Below are positions 56,188 to 64,000 of a DNA stretch of 64,000 bases, piece by piece. The stretch is taken from NCBI GenBank assembly GCA_034440575.1, contig JAOTOL010001204.1, positions 106,001 to 170,000 of the forward strand, read 5' to 3'. Positions within the stretch are counted from its first letter, which is position 1; the number at the start of each line of letters is the position of its first letter. Origin of the DNA: Imbricaverruca yamaguchii (Eukaryota; Arthropoda; Thecostraca; Neoverrucidae). Both the position numbers and the translations under genes were made by a program. Under the pieces are notes generated by a model. It was given only the letters and a program-made list of their open reading frames with translations, searched no databases and was not told the origin of the DNA.

Positions 56188-57352
56188 ATGCCGCGGCCGT
56201 CTGGTGGCAGCTCAGTGGGCCGCCTGGTGGCAGTTCAGTGGGTCGCCTGGTGGCAGCTCAGTGAGCCGTCTGGTGGCAGCTCAGTGGGCCGGCTGGTGGC
56301 AGCTCAGTGGCCGCCTGGTGACAGTTCAGTGGGCCGTCTGGTGACAGCTCAGTGGACCGGCTGGTGGCAGCTCAGTGGGCCGTCTGGTGACAGCTCAGTG
56401 GGCCGGCTGGTGGCAGCTCAGTGGCCGCCTGGTGACAGTTCAGTGGGCCGTCTGGTGACAGCTCAGTGGGCCGTCTGGTGGCAGCTCAGTGAGCCGTCTG
56501 GTGACAGCTCAGTGGGCCGTCTGGTGACAGCTCAGTGGGCCGTCTGGCGGCAGCTCAGTGGCCGTCTGGTGGCAGCTCAGTGGCCGTCTGGTGGCAGCTC
56601 AGTGGGTCGCCTGGTGGCAGCTCAGTGGGCCGTCTGGTGGCAGCTCAGTGGGCCGTCTGGCGGTAGCTCAGTGGGCCGCCTAGTGGCAGCTCAGTGGGCC
56701 GTCTGGTGGCAGCTCGGGGGCCGTCTGGTGGCAGCTCAGTGGCCGTCTGGTGGCAGCTCAGTGGGTCGCCTGGTGGCAGCTCAGTGGGCCGTCTGGTGGT
56801 AGCTCAGTGGGCCGCCTGGTGGCAGCTCAGTGGGCCGTCTGGTGGCAGCTCAGTGGGCCGTCTGGTAGCAGTTCAGTGGGTCGCCTGGTGGCAGCTCAGT
56901 GAGCCGTCTGGTGGCAGCTCGGTGGGCCGTCTGGTGACAGCTCAGTGGGCCGTCTGGTGGCAGCTCAGTGGGCCGTCTGGTGGCAGTTCAGTGGGTCGCC
57001 TGGTGGCAGTTCAGTGGGTCGCCTGGTGGCAGCTCAGTGAGCCGTCTGGTGGCAGCTCAGTGGGCCGTCTGGCGGCAGCTCAGTGGGCAGCCTAGTGGCA
57101 GTTCAGTGGCCGTCTGGTGGCAGCTCAGTGGGCCGTCTGGTGGCAGATCAGTAGGCCGCCTGGTGGCAGCTCAGTGGGCCGCCTGGTGGCAGCTCAGTGG
57201 GCCGTCTGGTGGCAGCTCAGTGGGCAGCCTAGTGGCAGTTCAGTGGCCGTCTGGTGGCAACTCAGTGGGCCGTCTGGTGGCAGATCAGTAGGCCGCCTGG
57301 TGGCAGCTCATTGGGCCGTCTGCTGGCAGCTCAGTGGGCCGTCTGGTGGCAA
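56188..57352 (+). repeat. 23-bp minisatellite, ~50 units
   Basis: Unit CAGCTCAGTGGGCCGTCTGG plus TGG (period checked at 56941/56964). Variants are CAGTTCAG, GGGTCGCC, GTGAGCCG and a 22-bp form CAGTGGCCG. A larger block starting at a GGGCAGCCTAGTGGCAG unit (57086 and 57211) is duplicated about 125 bp apart. Ser/Gly/Trp-rich plus frames up to 204 codons cycle through phases and are not evidence of protein. Confidence 0.95.
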
Positions 57353-58437
57353 CAAACTACGTCAGCTAAGATGTGTGGTGGTTTATCCTGCCGTCGACGG
57401 CGAACCTGCCGCGGCTCGTGGCAACCCTCGTCCATTTGCGACAGCCGTGACGTCATTGGGGAACTCTCGAGCCAGAAGTGCCGCACCCCGGTACTGTCCT
57501 GCCCCAGATGGCGGCTGCTCGACCCTTGCTTGGGCCGCCCTATGAGGTTGATTTAGTGGTGGTCGGGAAAAAGACGACGGCGTCTGCAATTACAGCGACG
57601 TCTAGTCTACTACGCTGCACCGAGGTCTTATTTCCTATCTGGATGCGACGCCTTGTCTGCTACCTTGTTTTGACTGGTCGGGTTCCGGTCTTGACCCATC
57701 CTTCTGGAACATAGGTGCATGTAATACTTTGCATACTGTTGGGAATGCATTTGCAAACAAAAGATAAAATTTCCATCTCAATTCTCATCAGGTATCCGAC
57801 AAATTTCATCCAATAATTACCCGTAACCACCACAATGAAATAAGAAGCACAGATAGGTATAATTTTTTTATACGCCTATGGTATTGCTGTCGATCGCACA
57901 AAAGCTGACAAGGCAAAACTGCATTATTCCCACTTTTTTTTGTCACGCCGGTAGTGATATATTTTTTGTCATCGGCGTGGTGACAGAGGGAAGATGAGTC
58001 AAGAAGCTATTTGCCTTCTCCCGGAGTGACCGCTATGGGATATTTCATCGGGTTTTCTAGAATTTGATCACAACAGTTGGTATTATGGCTTTGGTTTTTA
58101 AGCGGACATATCTACTAACGACTTCATAAATCATTTAAAAGTTGCAAGCATTTACATACCCCAAAGCTTTTCGTGGGACTTTTGGCGCGGTAAGGGTCCG
58201 GTGCAATACCATGCTGAGTGTCACCACGCTGTGGAACTTAATAGGCGATAAAGATTGCTGGTGTGAATCTCCAGTGAAACATTTTTCCCATGAGCAACAG
58301 CATTAGTCGTTGATATTTATCTGGAGCAAGGGCTCACCCACTGTCCTTTATTTCCGAATACTTCTATGCGCTTACCCGTGAAGTCAGCGAATCGTGTTTT
58401 TGTCCTTCCAGATCTATTTTATGAACATAATTTGAGC
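57353..58437. other. No gene recognised; GC-rich to 57720, then AT-rich
   Basis: 57360-57720 is GC-rich with unrecognised frames on both strands. 57721-58437 is AT-rich without features. Confidence 0.35.
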
Positions 58438-59034
58438 TTAACCCTCGCACGGCTGGGGGTAGGTACCTACCCCCTCCGGTTTTCCCGCGACAGCGGGGAA
58501 ATGGCGCGCGGTAGCGCGCTGAAATTTGGTATACCTTACCATTAGTTATTATTACATGTTCTAAAAAAATCTGGTCGGGTCATCAAATGTCACCGAGTTA
58601 TCGCGGGTCAAGTGAGGTCACCTCCAAAAAAGATTTAAGCAGTCCCCACGCCTTCAATAATACAGATATTACAATGACACTTTCAGGGTTTACTTATCTT
58701 TACTGAGCGTCAAAACGTACAATTTCAGAATTTTCGAATTTTGATTTTTGATGACGTCATTTTTCGCACTTTGTAGTTTTATCTAAACTAACATCAACAT
58801 TGCAGACAAACTATGGGCTTTTGTATAATCTAAAAAAAAACAAATTCCAAAGTTTTAAAAATCCAAAATTTGGAAAATCCCAAAAATTATTATTATTATT
58901 TTTTTTTTTTTTGAATTTTTGTTTAGAAGATGTAAAAATAGCGAATTGGGTACGCCACATTTTAGCGTCCTGGCGCGAGCCCGTTTTCCCGCTGTCGCGT
59001 AGGTATCTAGACCCCTCAGCTGTGCGAGGGTTAA
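58438..59034 (+). mobile_element. TTAA-type miniature DNA transposon, copy 4, with both terminal inverted repeats
   Basis: Bounded by TTAA at 58438-58441 and 59031-59034. The left end CCCTCGCACGGCTGGGGGTA and right end (inverted) CCCTCGCACAGCTGAGGGGT form inverted repeats that extend, with gaps, through GACAGCGGG(G/A)AAA for about 60 bp. The left end has a palindromic GGGGGTAGGTACCTACCCCC. Length ~597 bp, no transposase. A TTAA duplication with ends starting CCC is typical of the piggyBac superfamily. The interior aligns with copies 2 and 3 (GAAATTTGGTATACCTTACC, AAGTGAGGTCACCTCC, AAAACGTAC). Confidence 0.85.
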
Positions 59035-59209
59035 GGTCAAATCCTAGCGTGAAAACTACCGAAGTACTTTCGACTGGAATTTGTTCGAGCTATCCGATGC
59101 AGCTTCAGATTCGTCCTAGCTTGCTTGGTTCGTGAGATACCTGGAGGTAGGTATCTACCACCCCGAGCCTGGCGAAGGTGGCTCAGACCACCAGCCGTGC
59201 GAGGGTTAA
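59031..59209. mobile_element. Second TTAA-bounded segment sharing the same terminal sequence
   Basis: Ends at TTAA 59206-59209 with (inverted) CCCTCGCACGGCTGGTGGTC, identical over 13 bases to the left end of copy 4, and includes palindromic GGTGGCTCAGACCACC (compensatory-looking) and GGAGGTAGGTATCTACCACC. It may be the far end of a larger element that contains 58438-59209, or the remains of a nested insertion. Confidence 0.55.
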
Positions 59210-59489
59210 GGGTATAGGCGAGCTAAGGTGGGCGAAGAGACTGCGTTAATGTGTTGTAGAAAACCGTGCTCGTCGCATTCTTTCTGCACGCTATCTTAAG
59301 CTCACATTTTCCGTGTCGATGTAGCTTGTCGCGGTCTCGGAACTGTCATTGCGTCGTATTATGCTGGTTATGCATTGCTTCGCCCGCTGGGTTGCACCAC
59401 CATAACTGTACCGCTTTGTTCATCTGTAAACATTCATTCTTCATTCTCGATCACAAGGGAAATGCAGCAACGGTGACTTGTGCACTTAA
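59210..59489. other. No gene recognised
   Basis: The Cys-rich plus frame at 59266-59544 (92 codons) has no known motif and overlaps a dispersed repeat. Confidence 0.4.
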
Positions 59490-59705
59490 ATACTGTAATG
59501 GTAAATCATGCTGGCTCAGTCAAGGAAGTAACAAAGCACCTTGAGCATTGTGTGAATTGTGTAAGCTACAAGTGGTGATATTAATTAAGCTGATGTAAGT
59601 CATGCTTAGCACGTTTGGTTAGCATTTGTACTTTTGACGTAAGCCTGTCTTGAGTTGTATTGTATCTGGAACAAGTACAAATGACAGAAGCATGCAAGCG
59701 CATTA
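59490..59705 (+). repeat. Dispersed non-coding repeat, copy B
   Basis: Partner of 55425-55640, about 75-80 percent similar by eye. Confidence 0.75.
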
Positions 59706-60240
59706 TGCGGTAGCACGTTGGAACTCTAGCGTCTCTGATACGTTATCGGCAAACACATCAACAGTGCTCCTACAAACATTGCTGGTGAAAGATAGGTGGA
59801 AGAAAGCTGCTGCTGGTCAAAGGTGAAACAGCGATGGTGAAAGAAAGACCTAAAGCATTATACCAGATAGACTAAAGTATACTTACAAAGCTTTCTGCCA
59901 GGCGAGGCGCAATGTTTGTTTTTAAAATGAAGGAAATCGTGAGATCCAGATGCATTGGGACGTCGGGGAAGACATATTTCGTGCTATAATTATATACACC
60001 ATTGTGTGCTGTTTTGGAGCTTGTTTAAGATATCCTAGCTGTTCCAAACAATTTTCTGTGTCCGCATGTACCGCAATACCCGCATGATTTGCATGTCACA
60101 TTGAGCCTACCTTCAGGTCATGTTCATTTGCAGCGGAGACAACTCCTGAGCTACCCCTACTGTCGAGTGATATTTATCGTCTACTGGTGCAGCAGCTCTA
60201 TCATTTCGGCTCCACCACTGCCGGCCAGTGGGTCTGAACT
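59706..60240. other. No gene recognised
   Basis: AT-rich to balanced sequence without motif. Confidence 0.45.
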
Positions 60241-60600
60241 CGTTCAACACACACTTAGCCGTCAGGGCGACGGTTCTTGATGTGTCGCAAGTGCCGGAGA
60301 GAGCCCTCGAGCCGCGGAGCGCGCCTGCCGGACACGTCACGTCCGGAGCTGTGTGACGTCACCGCGTCCGCGAGCGTGCTCCAAGTCGGACGGGCTGCTG
60401 CCAGCGGACAGCCGGCGGCCGGCCGGCGCCGCCGCTGCCCCGCCAAAACCATGCTGACGAGCTTCTCGCCGCGCCAAAATCGACAACACCTGTGCTGGTG
60501 TGCTCGCGGGAAAACGGGCTCGGCTGCACCATCCAGCCGGCCGTCGTGCCGAAATAGTTCCGAACAGCTGTGGGTGAAGATCATTCGTCATTCTGGGCTT
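60241..60600. promoter_or_regulatory. CpG-rich patch with a full CRE-like TGACGTCA
   Basis: 60290-60550 is strongly CpG-rich. It contains TGACGTCA at 60354-60361, a second CACGTCACGTC nearby, and GCCGGCGGCCGGCCGGCGCC near 60408-60430. Such a patch is compatible with a promoter; frames on both strands up to 139 codons are unrecognised. Confidence 0.3.
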
Positions 60601-61899
60601 TTCCTTGGACAAAGTCAAAGTAAGCTGATGTTGGCATGCGATAGACCACGTGATATCCTGCGATAAATATGCGACTGATGCGGGCCAGTGTGCGAATATC
60701 TGACAGGTGTGACCAAGTTGAAGGGGACGGTGGCTGCCGTTTTGCAGACCATGCACGGGAAATGGGCGAATTTTACGTTTTCTGGTGTATAGTATCTATT
60801 ATTCACCAGATGAAAAAGGTGATTTTCAGAAGGCTTACCTTATCATATTATTAGACTTCGAAATTCAAGACATATTTCACTTCCAAGTCTTTTCTGGCTA
60901 AATTTCGACCAGGAGCTGTGTTTTAGGAGATTTTGTCCGTCGCATCTGTTGACACCGAGCCCAAGCCCACTCTGTATAACCATCACTCAGGGAATACTTG
61001 AAATAGCTTAAATAAATGCAGTTGGATTCAGATTACGTCGGAACAAAATCATGCAAATCGATGGGGAACGGTAAGATGAACTGGGTCAATCTGAGATAAG
61101 CTTAGCTCATGACCTAATCAACAGCATTGCGAATCTACATGGCTACCACCTGCCTTGATCACTATGTTTCCCTAATTCTCTTCGTCTCCCAGGTTACAGG
61201 GGGACGCTTTCACTGCGCGTTATATCTAAGGCAACCCGCGGTGCGTACTTAGCCAATCACCGCTGACTGAAGCAAACCACTGCTCACCGAAGCCAATCAC
61301 TGCTCACCGAAATATGCAGCCATCTGACCCAGCATCACATAGGCTCAGGATCACAATACCGCTATACCTCTACAGGCTACCAAGAGAGCCGAGTAGAAGT
61401 TGGTTCCCAGTTATTGTTTTGTCATATTGCCAGTAATACAGCCTGCCTCATGCTCCCGCTGGCCCAGCGGCGCCCTCAGTTGCGTCGTCTACTTGTTCAG
61501 ACAATTTCTGTGTGGAACATGTTGCAACAGCTCTTTTGTTTGTCGATTTTACCTGTCAATGGTCGGTGTATGTTATATAGTGGTCTGGAAGCCACTGGCG
61601 CCTAGGTTCTTTAACAGCAATCAGCTGCTTGGTGACACCACATTGTATTAGTTGTTTCCTCATTGCACAATATACGTCAATATATAGCATTATAACGTGA
61701 TCAATAAACGCCGGGCCTACCTTTACTACTCCACATATATTTGCATGATCAGCCATATAGCACTGTACCATGTTGCATGTCTGTCGTTCGTAACCACAAA
61801 GAACGTTTAGTGTCCATATTCCCGTGCAGTTGCAAAATGGCAGCGAAGTAAAGAAGGCAGATTAGCTCCGAACGGCCCTCTGCCAACAACGCTGCTAGC
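60601..61899. other. No gene recognised
   Basis: Near 61250-61325 a ~25-bp unit (GAAGCAAACCACTGCTCACC / GAAGCCAATCACTGCTCACC) occurs two to three times. Otherwise unremarkable. Confidence 0.45.
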
Positions 61900-61913
61900 T
61901 GAAAATCAGAGCT

Positions 61914-62069
61914 GGTTATTGGTTTTGCGACACATCGACCGTTGAGTCATGTGGCGTCGCCAATCTCTCACGCCGATTGGTCACGGGCGAAGAGTAACAA
62001 CATGTGAGACTCGAACCTACAACCTTCCAATTGTGAGGCGAGCAACTTACCCCTACACCATTCGTCCAC
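61914..62069 (-). mobile_element. tRNA-derived SINE, copy 3, with target-site duplication
   Basis: The minus strand reads GGACGAATGGTGTAGGGGTA (A-box-like), then GCCTCACAATTGGAAGGTTG, TAGGTTCGAGTCTC (B-box-like), the shared body (GTTACTCTTCGCCCGTGACC, GGCGTGAGAGATTGGCGACG) and the tail AACCAATAACCAG. Flanks TGAAAATCAGAGC (61900-61912) and TGAAACTCAGAGC (62070-62082) form a 13-bp target-site duplication with one difference. Confidence 0.9.
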
Positions 62070-62248
62070 TGAAACTCAGAGCAGAATGGCGTAGTTACTC
62101 ACTCAGGCCGAATATTCTCCTGTCATCGAGCCACCGCTCAACCCTCATAGTCACTCAATCGCCAATCAGGCCCGGGTCCAAAATAAACAGCCGGCCCCAC
62201 CGGGTGTGTCAATAAAGGTCACGGAGGCTCTCGCAGCACCGGCAGCAG

Positions 62249-62704
62249 TTGCGTGCTCACCGCATGCAATCGAAATACAGCCGGAGCGGTATCGGCCCTA
62301 TCGCAACGACGTTGGCCGCTCTTAATCCAGGCGAACGGACAGGGGCTTTCGAAGCGCCTGTGCATACGTTAGGACGTCACACTCGGCGCCAGGTGCGCAG
62401 ATACGTTCAATACCTCCGAGTCGCTCCGCAGCCTGAATTGCTAGACTTTGTTGACTGGCTGACGGAAGCTTACGTCTGTCTTCGGGGTCACGTACAGTGC
62501 ACACTCGCTGTCGGAAAATGCTACTATGTTGTAGGCGTTCCAGGGCCAAGTCACTTTGACGCGCCAGCAGTGAACAGACCGCTGAAGTTTTACACAGGGT
62601 CAACGTGTTTTCGCCGCTTCACGGGACTTCAGTGCAATGGTGTGGTGGCAGCCGCCCCCTGCAGGGTCGGACGGGTCTCTCTGGGGCGTCCAAGGCCGAC
62701 TTGA
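62249..62704 (+). CDS. Uncharacterised 151-codon open frame
   Basis: GC-richer segment. The product has an Arg-rich middle (RHTRRQVRRYVQYLRV) and a C-terminal Cys-containing part, but no family is recognised. It runs into the degenerate repeat at 62.7 kb. Could be an exon or chance. Confidence 0.15.
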   Translation: MRAHRMQSKYSRSGIGPIATTLAALNPGERTGAFEAPVHTLGRHTRRQVRRYVQYLRVAPQPELLDFVDWLTEAYVCLRGHVQCTLAVGKCYYVVGVPGPSHFDAPAVNRPLKFYTGSTCFRRFTGLQCNGVVAAAPCRVGRVSLGRPRPT

Positions 62705-63070
62705 AGGGCTCCTGGACCGACGAAACGGGCCCCGATCTGATTGAAAGGGTACCGGGTCGATGAAGAGACCATTAGTCAACGGAATGCCCTCGAGAAGATA
62801 TTGAGAGCCCTTGGTTGGGCTAACGTGAAGGGCTTCTAGATCGACGGAGGGGGCCCCGGATCGTTTAAGGGGTCACGGCCTGACAGATCAGGCCCGAGCC
62901 AATGTGAAGGGCTCCTGAGTTGACTGCGGGATTTAAGCCGAAAAGGGTCCCTGACCTAATGGAGAGGGTCCAAGCGTTTGAAAATAGGCATTGCGCTTGC
63001 CGGAGAAAGCCCTAGGTCGTCAAAGGAGTCATGAAACGACGGGAGCGTCCTAGTTGCTAGACAGCACCTG
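62700..63070. repeat. Degenerate GAAGGGCTCCTGGACCGACG-type repeats
   Basis: GAAGGGCTCCTGGACCGACG (62704), GAAGGGCTTCTAGATCGACG (62828), GAAGGGCTCCTGAGTTGACT (62904), with GGGCCCC and AAGGGGTC-like segments between. Spacing is irregular (about 25-125 bp), an old eroded tandem array. Confidence 0.55.
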
Positions 63071-63229
63071 GAGCCGTCAGAACGTTAGGCGTCAAACGCA
63101 ATGTAAATGCGGACATCAGGGGAATCCCCAGTAAAGAAAGAAATCAGGTAGGTTTCTGATGCCATTCAAGAACTCTGAAGCATGCGCACGCGACAACCGC
63201 GCCCGGATGTTCATTAGTGTGTGCGCGAA

Positions 63230-63280
63230 AAATATAGTTACAATTTATGAGGCTCTGTCTCATAAATTGTAACTATATTT
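63230..63280. repeat. Perfect 22-bp-arm hairpin with 7-base loop
   Basis: AAATATAGTTACAATTTATG AG at 63230-63251 pairs exactly with 63259-63280; the loop is GCTCTGT. It is AT-rich and followed by a partial third copy (CTGGAACTATATTTATTATT). No run of T follows that would suggest a polymerase III terminator. Confidence 0.9.
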
Positions 63281-64000
63281 CTGGAACTATATTTATTATT
63301 TGTCTCCATAAAATATGATGCGAATTACATTTATGAAAGCTAGTTTGCCTTCAGACGTCAATTCCATTTTCATTTACAGTGATATATTGCGCATATCGTT
63401 ACTTTGCGCATTGCATTCTGGAACTTTCCACCGTAGACAGCCGGACGCTGGCGGCCCCCGGCCCGTTCCCGACCGCCCGCCGCCATTCATAAATGGTGGG
63501 GCGGAAACCAAATGTTGATGGGCCCCAACGCCAAAGTAACAGGTAGATTTTCAGACTTCAAACACTAGGCGATGTACCTGGCATGAGTTTTGCCACTAGT
63601 ACAGTGGAGGCTGACAGGTTTTCTCGATAGTGTCTAAGAATATTGCGCTTATGGGCGTTGAGTGGAAGGAATGCATCTACAACCGGGAATTTCTCATATA
63701 CCATTTTTGCGTGGCAGAGCCGATGCTGCTTAGTATTGTTCAAGGGTGGGACTTTATGTTGCTTTTTGTCATGCCACCCCTCGGCGGCCCTCCGGATCCT
63801 CTGGGCAGCAACTGTCAGCGCTTGACGTGCATCGAGCCATACCAGAACCTCAATAATTCCGGACATCTTCATGATAAAAGGTAAAAAATGACAGGGTTAG
63901 ATATCTATAAAAGTAGTCGAGTATGACATCAGAAGGCAGCTTATTCTATGGCTGTTTATTTGAGACCATTGGAAATTAATTCGCTAATGTAGAACATCTG
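63281..64000. other. No gene recognised
   Basis: A short CpG-rich patch at 63440-63500, otherwise AT-rich to balanced. The 104-codon minus frame 63872-63558 is unrecognised. Confidence 0.4.

Noticed and set aside
56188..57545. Ser/Gly/Trp-rich repeat protein
   Set aside because: The 23-bp period cycles the frame; same explanation.

Overview
Eukaryotic, almost certainly invertebrate and most likely arthropod nuclear DNA (tick-, barnacle- or other crustacean-like; the lineage is inferred, not proven). The grounds are CR1/L2-type and I-clade non-LTR retrotransposons, a tRNA-derived SINE, TTAA-flanked miniature DNA transposons, spliced-looking GC-rich coding islands in AT-rich surroundings, CCTAA-rich tracts and very many microsatellites and minisatellites. 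There are no operons, no rRNA or canonical tRNA genes and no CRISPR. Nothing is a complete host gene. The one host coding segment I recognise is a single exon of a trypsin-like (S1) serine protease on the minus strand near 10.6-10.8 kb.

Layout. 1-5.8 kb: a truncated miniature transposon, AT-rich repeats, a degenerate G-rich repeat and a ~440-bp tandem duplication. 5.8-10.6 kb: two adjoining, related 34-bp minisatellite arrays that run into the serine-protease exon. 10.8-14.0 kb: AT and CA microsatellites, then 33-bp and 55/56-bp arrays. 14.9-17.4 kb: decayed CR1/L2-like element. 17.4-24 kb: a small inverted-repeat element, a 49-bp array with splice-donor-like units, and a second TTAA element. 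24.1-30.7 kb: AT palindrome, SINE, and two pieces of one I-clade LINE family (one keeps only ORF1, the other only ORF2); the second split an older palindrome. 30.8-40 kb: AT-rich repeats, a reverse-transcriptase fragment, a CpG-rich island and a 17-bp array. 40.0-42.4 kb: second CR1/L2-like copy. 44.7-48.2 kb: third TTAA element, a long perfect palindrome, and a 22-bp array with a 220-bp higher-order period. 49-64 kb: ~270-bp degenerate satellite, two more SINEs with target-site duplications, 53-bp and 23-bp arrays, a fourth TTAA element with both ends, CpG-rich patches and a short perfect hairpin.

How it fits together: this is a minisatellite- and transposon-dominated stretch, with about nine tandem arrays covering roughly 10-11 kb. 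The most unusual point is that the 34-bp arrays seem to have grown from the 3' edge of the protease exon: the exon's last codons and the following GTACGG form an edge repeat unit, so each of ~130 units carries a 5'-splice-site-like AG|GT. Long open frames through these arrays come from their period and lack of stop triplets and are not evidence of proteins. Copy numbers and boundaries were read by eye and are approximate.
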